58,343 nucleotides of DNA from Flavobacterium sp. I-STPP5a (GTDB taxonomy: Bacteria > Bacteroidota > Bacteroidia > Flavobacteriales > Flavobacteriaceae), in the NCBI RefSeq assembly GCF_009764685.1, contig NZ_VHLM01000071.1, positions 1 through 58,343 of the forward strand, given 5' to 3'. The position numbers and the translations under genes are program-made. Numbering within the stretch: the stretch's first letter is position 1; the number at the start of each line of letters is the position of its first letter. A model generated the notes under the pieces. It was not told the origin of the DNA. It worked only from the letters and a program-made list of their open reading frames with translations, and ran no database searches. Below, in pieces: positions 28,697 to 37,902 of the stretch.

Positions 28697-29266
28697 ATGA
28701 CACAGAATCTATCCTATGAAATAGCCCAAATAAGTGATGTTGACGGAGTGCTGGCCTTACAAGAATTATACCTCGTTGCAAACCTAACTGAAACTGAAAA
28801 AGCTAATGGATTTGTTACGACTCCTTTTACAGTTTCACAATTGAATGAAGTTATTGAAAAACAAGAACTATTTATTGCTAAAGACCGTGGCGAAATTATT
28901 GGGTACATTTTTGCCGGAAGTTGGGATTTTTTCAAACAATGGCCCATTTTCGAATACATGAGTTCACTACTTCCGGAATTACACTTTTTAGATTATACTT
29001 TTACACTAACAAATAGTTTTCAATACGGCCCCATTTGCATCCATAAAGAATATCGCGGAAGTGGATTAATAACACCACTTTTTGAATTCATGAGAACACA
29101 CATGATTGAAAAATATCCGCTAGCTTTGACTTTTATAAACAAAATAAACATCCCATCTACAAAAGCACATACGCAAAAACTGAATTGGTCAATCATTAGC
29201 GAATTTCAATTCAACAATAATGACTATTACATTCTTGCGTATGATATGAATCAAGCCCTTACGTAA
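28697..29266 (+). CDS. GNAT family N-acetyltransferase
   Basis: A 189-residue acetyl-CoA-dependent transferase-like protein. The cofactor-binding region is FQYGPICIHKEYRGSGLITPLFEF (about 113-136; RGSG corresponds to the usual Q/RxxGxG/A). Start at 28697 gives the family-like MTQNLSYEIAQISDV; the longer frame starts inside the divergent SDR gene. Its stop is directly followed by the stop of the convergent M28 gene. Substrate unknown. Confidence 0.85.
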   Translation: MTQNLSYEIAQISDVDGVLALQELYLVANLTETEKANGFVTTPFTVSQLNEVIEKQELFIAKDRGEIIGYIFAGSWDFFKQWPIFEYMSSLLPELHFLDYTFTLTNSFQYGPICIHKEYRGSGLITPLFEFMRTHMIEKYPLALTFINKINIPSTKAHTQKLNWSIISEFQFNNNDYYILAYDMNQALT

Positions 29267-30247
29267 CTATTTGAGCATGATGATTTCGTGAGAAGTAGTA
29301 TTTGCCATTTGTGTCACAGCAGGTAATAATTCTTGAATAAACGAGGTCATGTGAGGAACATCCATTGCTTTGAAATCATCAGAAACGTGGTGATAGAATT
29401 CAAAATTTTCGAAATCAAATGTACTTACGGATTGACATGGAACTTTAAAAACATCATAAAAAGAAAAATTATCAGATCTGTAAAACAATTGGTACTCGGC
29501 TTCTTTTGGTAAAAAACCAATGGTTTGTTTTCCAGTATACTCATTTATTTTAGCCGCCATGTTAGACTTATCAAAACCAGTAATGTAGGCTAGATAATCT
29601 CTTTTCATAGGAACCCCAATCATTTCGATATTAAATTGAGTGTACAAGTTGAAATTTTGTGCTTTTAGTTTTTTAGCCAAATGCTTAGATCCTAACAACC
29701 CCTTTTCCTCTCCCGCAAAAAAGACAAACAGAATACTACGCTTGTTGTTTTTTGTTATGCTAAAGTATTTCGCCATTTCAGCAACTGCAGTGGTACCTGA
29801 AGCATCATCATTGGCACCGTTGTTAATAAAATCACCGTTAACACCTTTTTTTGTAATACCAATGTGGTCGTAATGCGCACTAAGAAGTATAAATTCATTT
29901 TTCAAAACAGGATCACTACCTTCAAGATATCCTACAACATTAAATGCAGTTTCTTTAAAAGTAGATAAGGTATCTCTATACGATTTATAGTAAGGCTTAA
30001 CATTATTAGCCTTAAAAAATTGTTCTAAATAATCTGCAGCTTTCACTATGCCGGGTTGCCCTGTTTCTCGCCCCTCTAATTCATCTGAGGATAAAAATTG
30101 TAAAGTAGCAGCTACTTCTTTTTCATTTACTTGATAAACCGCTTCGATACTTTTATGCGGCAAAGTCCCGTTAGTTTGAGCAAAGACTGCTGCAGTTGAA
30201 AAGCATAAAAGAAAAATTTTAGGAAGCGATATGAAAATATTTTTCAT
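29267..30247 (-). CDS. Secreted M28 family metallopeptidase
   Basis: A 326-residue peptidase with an N-terminal signal peptide ending near AVFAQT (residues 20-25), so it acts in the periplasm or outside. Zinc ligands are visible: H125 in SAHYDHIG, D147 in NGANDDASG and E180/E181 in FAGEEKGLLGS, as in aminopeptidases of the M28 group. It is the last gene of a minus-strand run from DinB. The gap to the LysE-like gene is 38 bases. Confidence 0.92.
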   Translation of the reverse strand: MKNIFISLPKIFLLCFSTAAVFAQTNGTLPHKSIEAVYQVNEKEVAATLQFLSSDELEGRETGQPGIVKAADYLEQFFKANNVKPYYKSYRDTLSTFKETAFNVVGYLEGSDPVLKNEFILLSAHYDHIGITKKGVNGDFINNGANDDASGTTAVAEMAKYFSITKNNKRSILFVFFAGEEKGLLGSKHLAKKLKAQNFNLYTQFNIEMIGVPMKRDYLAYITGFDKSNMAAKINEYTGKQTIGFLPKEAEYQLFYRSDNFSFYDVFKVPCQSVSTFDFENFEFYHHVSDDFKAMDVPHMTSFIQELLPAVTQMANTTSHEIIMLK

Positions 30248-30285
30248 AGATATTATTGTTTAGTTATTAGCGAAATTTAAAAATT

Positions 30286-30939
30286 TTATGATGGCATTTT
30301 TTTTGAGAAATACTTTTTGTAGACTTTTGCAATTTGAAAAAGAGCTAAAACAACAAAAAACAACGGAAAAAGTACTGGTACTACAAACGTTGAAAAACTT
30401 GTTGTGCGTTGCGCCAAAAGACTTAAAAGCAGTATCAAAGTAAGCATTCCTGCAAATGTCCCAGCCAAAGTTCCTGCAATATAATACAGTTTGAATCTTT
30501 TTGCAACCAAAATATAATTCCCATTCATTAAATAGAGATTCCATCCTGTCCAAAATGGAACTTGAACAAAATTTATGGCACTCAACCCGAAACCAATTAA
30601 AAAAGGAGAAAAAGCAGCATATTTTTCTAGAACTGAAGGGCTATTTAACGATGTATTCCCGCCAAAATAAAAAGTACAGGCCAGAATTAAGAGAAACAAA
30701 ATGGCGAAAAAATCAATAACCTTCATTAATTTCTTATTGGAAACAAGTTGTTTTGCAAAAAGTAATGTAAAATAAATAACAAACATTTCTACCACTAGAA
30801 CGCCAAACAAAAATAAAACCAGACTACTTATTCCAAGTTTCGAATAGATTTCAAAACCAATCAAATTTAGATAACCTAATGGAATCGAACCAATAAAGCT
30901 GACCAAAAAACCAACAAAAATATTTTTTATGGCTCTCAT
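30286..30939 (-). CDS. LysE-like multi-pass membrane protein
   Basis: A 217-residue protein with six hydrophobic segments and the N-terminal pattern GFLVSFIGSIPLGYLNLIG, which resembles the LysE/RhtB exporter start where a proline-glycine pair is usual. Probably an amino-acid or small-molecule exporter, but the identity is weak. It is four bases after the ATP-grasp gene, which suggests that the two act together. Confidence 0.7.
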   Translation of the reverse strand: MRAIKNIFVGFLVSFIGSIPLGYLNLIGFEIYSKLGISSLVLFLFGVLVVEMFVIYFTLLFAKQLVSNKKLMKVIDFFAILFLLILACTFYFGGNTSLNSPSVLEKYAAFSPFLIGFGLSAINFVQVPFWTGWNLYLMNGNYILVAKRFKLYYIAGTLAGTFAGMLTLILLLSLLAQRTTSFSTFVVPVLFPLFFVVLALFQIAKVYKKYFSKKMPS

Positions 30940-30943
30940 GGAA

Positions 30944-31978
30944 TCAGAAATTTATAATTTTTTTACTTTGTTCTAAGTGCATTCTATACTCCTTCATGCC
31001 CTCTTTATGTTCTAAATAAGGAACGCCATTTTTATGATTTGCCACACTTATTTCATACATATACGTAATGTGACGCGCTAATTCTTTCCAAGCAAAAAAT
31101 AGTGAATGTTTCGGGTCATAAATATGAGTTGGCTCACTCCCAGCTCCATTTAATTCCACCACAGCAAAATTAATTCCTAGTTCTAATTCTTCGATGGAAT
31201 TGTACATGATATCCAGTCTGCCAAAATAAAAACCTGGGATTTGCAAGCACATTTCGTTAATCGTTTTAGTCAATTCTGGAGTTATCCAATGACTACCATC
31301 TAAAAATTTTGCACCTCGAGCATGATTGCCGTAGGGTACTAAATTCAACTTCTCGCCTTTTGGTAAGATTTCGAATAATTTTTTACCATACTCTTTTTTC
31401 AAGACATTCAATTGGAGTTCATATCGCGGATTCTCCTTGATTAACTCTTGAACTGTTGAAAAACCATCTGCAGTAATAATCAAGAACTCTTTAGATACTA
31501 TTCCAGTAATTCTTCCTGATTTTTCATTAGGATAGCGCACATAAAAAATACCTACCTCATTTGAAAAAGGTATTAAATCTTGAACCAAGTAATTGAAATT
31601 TGCTTTTTCAGCATATTCTTTTAAATCCTGAACCGTGTTAATTTTTTTGACTCCAGATCCTCGCAGTCCAATATCTGGTTTTGCAATAAACGGATACTTA
31701 ATTGCTGAACTTTCAACCGTTTTTATAACATTTTCTACCCCTGTTCCTTCTTTTATTAATTCCGTTTTTGGATAATACTGTTGCGGTATCAAATCATAAA
31801 TTTCTTTCTTAGACTCCATCATAAACCCACCGTTTTTTATAGTTGGATTAGAAGCATTAAAGAAAAAAATAGATTTTACCTTGATCGAATAGTAAGACCA
31901 CAAAAAATAAATAGGAATATAAACAATCTGGAAAGGCCAATATTCCCAATGGGTAATTTTATGAAAAAATAATTTCAA
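30944..31978 (-). CDS. ATP-grasp protein of unknown substrate
   Basis: A 344-residue protein of the D-alanine-D-alanine ligase-like ATP-grasp superfamily. Residues about 90-115 (KYPFIAKPDIGLRGSGVKK) form the first ATP-binding segment, and VVELNGAGSEPTHIYDP holds the metal-binding Glu/Asn pair. The N-terminal part has a hydrophobic stretch (FQIVYIPIYFLWSYYSI), unusual for a soluble ligase and suggestive of membrane attachment. It is not a normal Ddl. With a LysE-like neighbour, a role in making and exporting an amino-acid derivative is possible, but that is inference. Confidence 0.75.
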   Translation of the reverse strand: MKLFFHKITHWEYWPFQIVYIPIYFLWSYYSIKVKSIFFFNASNPTIKNGGFMMESKKEIYDLIPQQYYPKTELIKEGTGVENVIKTVESSAIKYPFIAKPDIGLRGSGVKKINTVQDLKEYAEKANFNYLVQDLIPFSNEVGIFYVRYPNEKSGRITGIVSKEFLIITADGFSTVQELIKENPRYELQLNVLKKEYGKKLFEILPKGEKLNLVPYGNHARGAKFLDGSHWITPELTKTINEMCLQIPGFYFGRLDIMYNSIEELELGINFAVVELNGAGSEPTHIYDPKHSLFFAWKELARHITYMYEISVANHKNGVPYLEHKEGMKEYRMHLEQSKKIINF

Positions 31979-31988
31979 AATGTGGTAT

Positions 31989-32699
31989 TTAGATGGTGAT
32001 AAATGAGGTTGAAAAATCGAGTTGCTCTACCAAATCATAATGTAAGATACTAACTTTATTTTGATGTACTACAGCTTGAGTAATACTTAAGGTTTTCATC
32101 TCGTTATTTCGATTGATTACTAAACCGTTTTCCTCATTTCCTTCCTGCGTATGCCTATGAAAATCATATAGTTTTTCTTTTGAAACAACATCGGTTTCAC
32201 TCATAAAGGTATGAAACCAAGCCGACCGTTGTTCCCTCACCAAAGCTGGATACAAAGTAGATGAAGACCAAATGTGATTTTTATTGGTATCTAAAACTAA
32301 AGTTTGCTTATTATGTCCATCCCAACGCAATTGAAAAAGCTCCTGATCTTGAAATAACACTAACGTGAATGGCTCTATCGACTCCAAATCAATTCCAACC
32401 CAAAAATCTTTTGGCGACGCGCTACTCATCACTTCTAAAACAATCAGGCCACGGCTTTTTCGATATGGTAATTGGACTTCATGTTTTTCTGCAGCACCAT
32501 TTAGCAAAACCAAAATAGTTCCATCAGCTTTGGTCACAAACCAAGTTCCTCCTGCTTTCGGGTCTTTTGGGAAAATAAGATTTTGTCCGTTTACTGTATA
32601 ACTTTTTGGAGGAATGGCACTAGGTCTTATTGTTTTCTCGTCCCGGTTCGAAGTAATGATAACACTATCGTTCGTTGCTACAAAACTTACTGTACACAT
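31989..32699 (-). CDS. NRDE (TANGO2-like) family protein
   Basis: A 236-residue protein of the transport and Golgi organisation 2 family. It starts MCTVSFVATNDSVIITSNRDE, with Cys2 as the likely N-terminal nucleophile after methionine removal and the NRDE signature at residues 18-21. The biochemical role is not established. It overlaps the DinB gene by 13 bases on the same strand. Confidence 0.9.
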   Translation of the reverse strand: MCTVSFVATNDSVIITSNRDEKTIRPSAIPPKSYTVNGQNLIFPKDPKAGGTWFVTKADGTILVLLNGAAEKHEVQLPYRKSRGLIVLEVMSSASPKDFWVGIDLESIEPFTLVLFQDQELFQLRWDGHNKQTLVLDTNKNHIWSSSTLYPALVREQRSAWFHTFMSETDVVSKEKLYDFHRHTQEGNEENGLVINRNNEMKTLSITQAVVHQNKVSILHYDLVEQLDFSTSFITI

Positions 32700-33175
32700 T
32701 GATTTCTATATTCTATGGTTGATCTTGCAACACCAAAATTTGGATCAATCGTAACGGTTTCACATTGTAATATTGCAACTTTTATAAGTGCCTGGTGGTG
32801 AATACAGTGTTCTAAATTATATAACAATTCTCTATTATAGTTGCTTTCGATTCGGATTTCTTCGCCGTCAATAATTTGCAATAAGGTTATGTTTTTATTT
32901 TCCTTCTCCAAATTTTTCTGAACAGCCCTAATATTTTCTATTGCAAAAGTAGTATCCGTTTGAATAAGGGTGTTACGCTCTCTTTTATCATAGTTTACAA
33001 CTCCTAAATTATATTGATTTTCAAGACATTGAAACATTTCAATAATATGTCTCGTATGTTCGCCAATAGTAGCATCGCTTAATTCTGTACAAGAATTCGA
33101 ATATTCTTTTTGTGACAATTGACCTAGCAAATCTATCAGTTCGTTTAAACTATAATGTATCGAAGTTATTAGCAT
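32687..33175 (-). CDS. DinB-like four-helix protein
   Basis: A 162-residue protein with the DinB/YfiT pattern: a metal-site histidine in IGEHTRHIIEM and a second histidine pair in EHCIHHQALIKVA. Such proteins are often thiol transferases or stress proteins, function unassigned here. Its 3' end overlaps the NRDE gene start, so these two are translationally linked. A possible tiny ORF ends nine bases upstream. Confidence 0.85.
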   Translation of the reverse strand: MLITSIHYSLNELIDLLGQLSQKEYSNSCTELSDATIGEHTRHIIEMFQCLENQYNLGVVNYDKRERNTLIQTDTTFAIENIRAVQKNLEKENKNITLLQIIDGEEIRIESNYNRELLYNLEHCIHHQALIKVAILQCETVTIDPNFGVARSTIEYRNQCVQ

Positions 33176-33184
33176 AAAATTGTA

Positions 33185-33332
33185 TTAATTGGGCGTTACA
33201 TCGGTTTTAAAAAAGAAATCTAAAATCACAACACAACAAAGAAAGGCAATTAGTATCAAATTAAAAAGAGTCCCAAAATCATTTCGATACAATAAAAATC
33301 TAAAAAAAACTTAAAAATATAACTGATACCAT
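33185..33332 (-). CDS. Candidate small membrane protein, frame broken in a T8 run
   Basis: Reading the minus strand from ATG at 33332 gives MVSVIFLSFF and then a stop. The next frame continues as RFLLYRNDFGTLFNLILIAF and on through a hydrophobic helix to KTDVTPN and a stop at 33185. The two join if the eight-T run (plus-strand A run 33302-33309) had seven T; the result would be 48 residues with one membrane helix, ending nine bases before DinB. Too short for certainty; the reading could be chance in AT-rich DNA, or the part after the T run might start at TTG. Confidence 0.35.
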
Positions 33333-33372
33333 AAAAAAACCCTTTTTAACATCTGTAAAAAGGTTTTTTTTT
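33333..33372 (-). terminator. Intrinsic terminator of the acyl-CoA dehydrogenase gene
   Basis: Stem TAAAAAGG (33356-33363) with CC(C)TTTTTA (33340-33348) in A/T tracts. On the minus strand it is followed by a T run, 20 bases after the stop codon at 33393. Confidence 0.75.
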
Positions 33373-33392
33373 TAAAATATTTAATTCCAGGA

Positions 33393-34529
33393 TTAAACTA
33401 ATCCTCTTGAAATCACGATTCGTTGGATCTCTGAAGTTCCTTCATATATTTGTGTAATCTTAGAATCACGCATCATACGTTCTACATGATATTCAGCAAC
33501 GTAACCATTTCCTCCGTGAATTTGAACTGCTTCATTAGCAACTTCAAGAGCAATTTCCGAAGCATATAATTTTGCCATTGCTCCAGAGTGCGCAATATCT
33601 TTACCTTCATCTTTTTCACAAGCAGCTTTCATTACTAATAATTTAGCAGCAGTAACTTTTACATACATATCCGCTAATTTAAAGGCAATCGCTTGATGAT
33701 TAAAAATTTCTTTACCAAAGGCTTTTCTTTCTTTTGAATATTTTAATGCTATTTCATAAGCTCCAGTAGCGATACCTAGCGCTTGAGATGCAATACCTAT
33801 TCTACCTCCGTTTAACACGTTCATAGCAAAAGCAAACCCAAAACCATCAGCACCTATTCTATTTTCTTTAGGAACCTTAACATCTGTAAACATTAAGGAG
33901 TGCGTATCACTACCACGAATACCCATTTTCTTTTCTTTCGGTCCAATATCAAAACCAGCCCAACCTTTTTCTACAATAAAAGCATTGATCCCTTTGTGTC
34001 CTTTTTCAATATCCGTTTGTGCAATTACTAGATACGTAGAAGCAGTACCTCCATTTGTAATCCAGTTTTTAGTACCATTTAATAAGTAATGATCTCCTTT
34101 ATCTATTGCTGTTGTTTTTTGAGAAGTTGCATCACTTCCTGCTTCTGGCTCAGACAAACAAAAAGCACCTATTACTTCTCCTTTGGCTAAAGGCACAAGG
34201 TATTTCATTTTTTGTTCTTCTGAACAATATTTCTCCATACCTGCACAAACTAATGAATTGTTTACAGACATAATTACAGCTGCAGACGCATCTACTTTTG
34301 CTATTTCGGTCATTGCCAATACATATGAAATGCTATCTAAACCTGACCCACCGTACTTAGGATCAACCATCATTCCCATGAAACCCAAATCGGCCATCAT
34401 CTTCACTTGCTCAGTAGGAAATTTTGAATGTTCATCACGCTCAATCACTCCTGGTAATAATTCTGCAACTGCAAAATCTCTAGCAGCTTGTTGAATCATT
34501 AAATGCTCTTCGGTTAGATTAAAATCCAT
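33393..34529 (-). CDS. Acyl-CoA dehydrogenase
   Basis: A 378-residue FAD enzyme that introduces the 2,3 double bond in acyl-CoA. N-terminal helical domain, FCLSEPEAGSDA loop, WITNGG segment, and the C-terminal catalytic glutamate in QIYEGTSEIQRIVISR are typical of short/butyryl-CoA type members. The chain-length preference is not readable. It is a single-gene unit with a terminator and is divergent from anmK. Confidence 0.95.
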   Translation of the reverse strand: MDFNLTEEHLMIQQAARDFAVAELLPGVIERDEHSKFPTEQVKMMADLGFMGMMVDPKYGGSGLDSISYVLAMTEIAKVDASAAVIMSVNNSLVCAGMEKYCSEEQKMKYLVPLAKGEVIGAFCLSEPEAGSDATSQKTTAIDKGDHYLLNGTKNWITNGGTASTYLVIAQTDIEKGHKGINAFIVEKGWAGFDIGPKEKKMGIRGSDTHSLMFTDVKVPKENRIGADGFGFAFAMNVLNGGRIGIASQALGIATGAYEIALKYSKERKAFGKEIFNHQAIAFKLADMYVKVTAAKLLVMKAACEKDEGKDIAHSGAMAKLYASEIALEVANEAVQIHGGNGYVAEYHVERMMRDSKITQIYEGTSEIQRIVISRGLV

Positions 34530-34617
34530 ATTTTTATTGTAAATTAATTGTTCATAAATTTGCCTCCAAAAGTAATTATTAAATATCAGATTTCAAACGA
34601 TTTCGCAATTTTAGCCA

Positions 34618-35682
34618 ATGTTTAAAGAAAAATACAATATTATAGGTGTTATGTCAGGCACATCGCTTGATGGCATAGATTTGGCAAACATCGTTTTTAC
34701 TACTAAAAACAATATTTGGGAATTTGAAATTTTAGAAACCCAAACTGTTTCATACTCACCAGACTGGTTAAACAAATTAAAAGGTGCGGTTTCATTCTCA
34801 GCTGAAAAACTAATTCCTTTAAATGAAGACTACACACAACTTCTGGGCAAAGTAATATTAGAATTCATTGTTAAAAACAACCTTAAAGCTATTGATGCTG
34901 TTTGTTCCCACGGGCATACTATTTTACATCAGCCAGACAAGGGCATAACTTTGCAAATTGGAAATTTACCCCATATAGCATCTATCGTAAAACAAAAAGT
35001 GGTTTGTGATTTTAGAGTTCAAGATGTTGCACTTGGAGGTCAGGGCGCACCTCTTGTACCCATTGGAGACCGTATTTTATTTAGCGAATATGATTATTGC
35101 CTCAATTTAGGTGGATTTTCAAATCTTTCCTTTGAAACAAACCGAGAAAGAATAGCCTATGATATTTGCCCTGTAAACACAGTGTTCAACCATTATTCAA
35201 ATTTACTAGGATTGCCTTATGACAACAAAGGAGCTATTGCAAAGAATGGTTCTCTACAAATCAATTTGTTAAAAGAATTAAACGCATTAGAATTTTACCA
35301 AAAAAAACATCCCAAATCACTCGGTTTTGAATTTGTCAAAGAAATAATTATTCCATTGATAGACCAATATGAAATATCAATTGAAGACAAATTACACACC
35401 TTTACACAACATATTGCCACACAAATAGCAAATACATTACCTCAAAAAACAGGGACGTTATTTATTACTGGCGGTGGAGCATACCATGATTTTCTTATAG
35501 AATCGATACAAAAAGAATTACCATTTACTAGCATTATAATTCCTTCTCCTAAAATTATCGAATTTAAAGAGGCTTTAATCTTTGGAATACTGGGCCTCTT
35601 GCGATTAGAAAACAAGATCAATGTATTAAAAAGTGTGACAGGCGCAAAAAAAAATCATAGTTCTGGAAGTATTTATGAATAA
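34618..35682 (+). CDS. anmK: Anhydro-N-acetylmuramic acid kinase
   Basis: A 354-residue ASKHA-fold kinase that opens and phosphorylates 1,6-anhydro-MurNAc to MurNAc-6-P in cell-wall recycling. The signature GVMSGTSLDGID is at residues 9-20, with the catalytic/phosphate segment DFRVQDVALGGQGAPLVP and a C-terminal LFITGGGAYHDF. Length is normal. No other recycling gene is adjacent. Confidence 0.94.
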   Translation: MFKEKYNIIGVMSGTSLDGIDLANIVFTTKNNIWEFEILETQTVSYSPDWLNKLKGAVSFSAEKLIPLNEDYTQLLGKVILEFIVKNNLKAIDAVCSHGHTILHQPDKGITLQIGNLPHIASIVKQKVVCDFRVQDVALGGQGAPLVPIGDRILFSEYDYCLNLGGFSNLSFETNRERIAYDICPVNTVFNHYSNLLGLPYDNKGAIAKNGSLQINLLKELNALEFYQKKHPKSLGFEFVKEIIIPLIDQYEISIEDKLHTFTQHIATQIANTLPQKTGTLFITGGGAYHDFLIESIQKELPFTSIIIPSPKIIEFKEALIFGILGLLRLENKINVLKSVTGAKKNHSSGSIYE

Positions 35683-35779
35683 ATAAATATTTTTCATTAA
35701 TTTTAGTATAAATTAAAACAAAAATAATAATTTGAGAGCGAGTTTTTGGCTTAATATTATTATAATGATTTTTTTCACT

Positions 35780-35787
35780 TATATTTG
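35780..35787 (+). promoter_or_regulatory. -7 element before the chalcone-isomerase-like gene
   Basis: TATATTTG followed by CAC, exact TAnnTTTG match, 41 bases before the ATG at 35829. Confidence 0.6.
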
Positions 35788-35828
35788 CACACTTTTTTGA
35801 ACCCAAAATTTTATTTAAATACCACATT

Positions 35829-36413
35829 ATGAAAAAATTACTATTCGTATTCGCCTTAATGAGTGCCTTACATTTCAACACTGCTAACGCACAAAAAAAT
35901 TTCACAGTAAATGGAGTTGATATTCCTAGAACAATTGAATTTAAAGGAGTAACCCTAGCACTTAACGGAGTGGGACAACGCTCTAAATTTTTTACAGATT
36001 TATACATTCAAGCTTTGTATTTGACTAAGTTCAGTCAAGATGCACACCAAATTCTTGAAAGTGGAAATGAAATGGCGGTTTCGCTGCACATTACATCTGG
36101 ATTAATATCTTCAAAAAAACTATCTAAAGCGCTTGAAAAAGGGATGGAAAAATCTGTTGGAGAATCTGGAGTTCTAAAATTTGCCAAAGAGCTGCAAGAA
36201 CTTGAAGCTTTATTAAGCACCGAAGAAACTAAAGCTGGTGATGTTTTTGAGCTAACTTTTAATCCGCAAGATGAATCATTATGGATTACTAAAAACAAAA
36301 TCTACAAAGGTAAAATTAAAGGTATTGAATTCAAAAAAGCATTTTACGGAATTTGGTTATCTGAGAACCCAGTTGACAAAACATTGAAAGAAGATTTATT
36401 AGGAAAAGAATAA
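35829..36413 (+). CDS. Secreted chalcone-isomerase-like protein
   Basis: A 194-residue protein with a signal peptide (MKKLLFVFALMSALHFNTANAQ, cleavage near residue 21). The mature part fits the chalcone isomerase-like domain: FTVNGVDIPRTIEFKG, LNGVGQRSKFFTDLYIQALYL and LHITSGLISSKKLSKAL. Bacterial members are mostly not flavonoid enzymes and may bind fatty acids. Role unknown. It has its own -7 box and lies 87 bases before glutamate dehydrogenase, which has another. Confidence 0.85.
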   Translation: MKKLLFVFALMSALHFNTANAQKNFTVNGVDIPRTIEFKGVTLALNGVGQRSKFFTDLYIQALYLTKFSQDAHQILESGNEMAVSLHITSGLISSKKLSKALEKGMEKSVGESGVLKFAKELQELEALLSTEETKAGDVFELTFNPQDESLWITKNKIYKGKIKGIEFKKAFYGIWLSENPVDKTLKEDLLGKE

Positions 36414-36469
36414 CTAAAAATCTTTATTCTTTTTTTTGCATAATAAACTAGTAGCAAAATTGCTTTTTT

Positions 36470-36477
36470 TATATTTG
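36470..36477 (+). promoter_or_regulatory. -7 element before the glutamate dehydrogenase gene
   Basis: TATATTTG followed by CAG, exact TAnnTTTG match, 23 bases before the ATG at 36501. Confidence 0.6.
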
Positions 36478-36500
36478 CAGAAATAAACATATCGCAAAAA

Positions 36501-37727
36501 ATGAAAGATTTATTAAAGAAATTTGAAAATAAAGAGCCTGAAATTGTTTTTAACTGGAAAGATTCTGAAACCGAAGCCGAAGGCTGGACTGTGATAAACT
36601 CTCTTCGCGGAGGTGCAGCAGGTGGCGGAACAAGAATGAGAAAAGGCCTTGACATGAATGAGGTATTATCACTTGCCAAAACAATGGAAGTTAAATTTTC
36701 GGTTTCTGGACCTGCTATTGGCGGAGCAAAATCTGGAATAAATTTTGACCCAAACGACCCAAGAAAAAAAGGAGTATTACAGCGCTGGTACAAAGCGGTT
36801 TCGCCTTTATTAAAAAGTTATTACGGTACAGGTGGCGATTTGAACGTAGACGAAATTCACGAAGTAATCCCCATGACTGAGGAATGTGGCGTTTGGCACC
36901 CGCAAGAAGGTGTGTTCAACGGTCATTTCAAACCTACCGAAGCAGACAAAATTAACAGAATAGGTCAGTTGCGTCAAGGTGTTGTAAAAGTAATTGAGAA
37001 CCCAAAATTCTCTCCAGACGTTTCTAAAAAATATACTGTTGCTGACATGATTACTGGTTACGGCGTAGCCGAAGCCGTACGTAACTTTTATGCCATTTAT
37101 GGAGGAGATGTAAAAGGAAAGAAAGCTATTGTTCAAGGTTTTGGTAATGTAGGTTCTGCAGCTGCTTTTTATTTAGCAGAAATGGGCGCCAAAGTAATTG
37201 GAATTATTGATAGAGATGGCGGACTAATCAATGAAGAAGGATTTTCTTTTGAAGAAATAAGAGCTTTATTTTTAGCCAAAGACGGAAACAAACTGGTTGC
37301 CGAAAACATGATTCCTTTTGAAGAAATCAACCAAAAGATTTGGACAATCGGGGCTGAGATATTTACTCCATGCGCTGCATCAAGATTGGTGACTCAATCT
37401 CAAATTGATAGTTTAATTTCTCATGGTCTTGAAGTAATTTCATGTGGTGCAAATGTTCCTTTTGCTGACAAAGAAATCTTTTTTGGTCCAATTATGGAAG
37501 ATGTAGATCACAAAGTGAGCTTAATTCCTGACTTTATTTCTAATTGCGGTATGGCACGTGTATTTGCTTATTTCATGGAAAAGAAAGTTCAAATGACTGA
37601 TGAAGCTATCTTTCAAGACACTTCAGAAATCATTAAAAAAGCTATCGAGAAAGCGTATGCACTCAATCCTAGCAAAACAAACATTAGCGCAACTGCATTT
37701 GAAATTGCACTAAAACAGCTTACTTAA
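36501..37727 (+). CDS. Glu/Leu/Phe/Val-type dehydrogenase (glutamate dehydrogenase-like)
   Basis: A 408-residue amino-acid dehydrogenase that interconverts a 2-oxo acid plus ammonia and an L-amino acid. The N-terminal domain has the glycine-rich RGGAAGGGTRMRKG stretch and the catalytic-lysine region GPAIGGAKSGINFDP. The dinucleotide-binding motif is VQGFGNVGSAAA (about 213-224). It is shorter and more divergent than hexameric Gdh, so leucine or another substrate is possible. A strong terminator follows. Confidence 0.88.
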   Translation: MKDLLKKFENKEPEIVFNWKDSETEAEGWTVINSLRGGAAGGGTRMRKGLDMNEVLSLAKTMEVKFSVSGPAIGGAKSGINFDPNDPRKKGVLQRWYKAVSPLLKSYYGTGGDLNVDEIHEVIPMTEECGVWHPQEGVFNGHFKPTEADKINRIGQLRQGVVKVIENPKFSPDVSKKYTVADMITGYGVAEAVRNFYAIYGGDVKGKKAIVQGFGNVGSAAAFYLAEMGAKVIGIIDRDGGLINEEGFSFEEIRALFLAKDGNKLVAENMIPFEEINQKIWTIGAEIFTPCAASRLVTQSQIDSLISHGLEVISCGANVPFADKEIFFGPIMEDVDHKVSLIPDFISNCGMARVFAYFMEKKVQMTDEAIFQDTSEIIKKAIEKAYALNPSKTNISATAFEIALKQLT

Positions 37728-37756
37728 TACAAGCTATCATAATTACACTTATACAG

Positions 37757-37800
37757 ATGGGAATTAGTAGTCATAAAAGCTACTAATTCCCATTTTACTT
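37757..37800 (+). terminator. Intrinsic terminator of the glutamate dehydrogenase gene
   Basis: Perfect 14-base stem ATGGGAATTAGTAG (37757-37770) with CTACTAATTCCCAT (37780-37793), nine-base loop, followed by TTTACTTTT. Confidence 0.9.
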
Positions 37801-37816
37801 TTAAAAACCTCCAATT

Positions 37817-37824
37817 TATATTTG
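37817..37824 (+). promoter_or_regulatory. -7 element before the TonB-like gene
   Basis: TATATTTG followed by CAC, exact TAnnTTTG match, 79 bases before the ATG at 37903. Confidence 0.55.
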
Positions 37825-37902
37825 CACACTCGCTTTTTACTCTTGACAATTTTTAGTAATTTTCAGCGTTTTTAATTTTACACTTTTACAAACAAAACAA
37901 AA

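Noticed and set aside
35618..36007. Antisense frame of 129 codons over the anmK end and the chalcone-isomerase-like start
   Set aside because: It overlaps two well-supported genes and a promoter, and its peptide is low-complexity.
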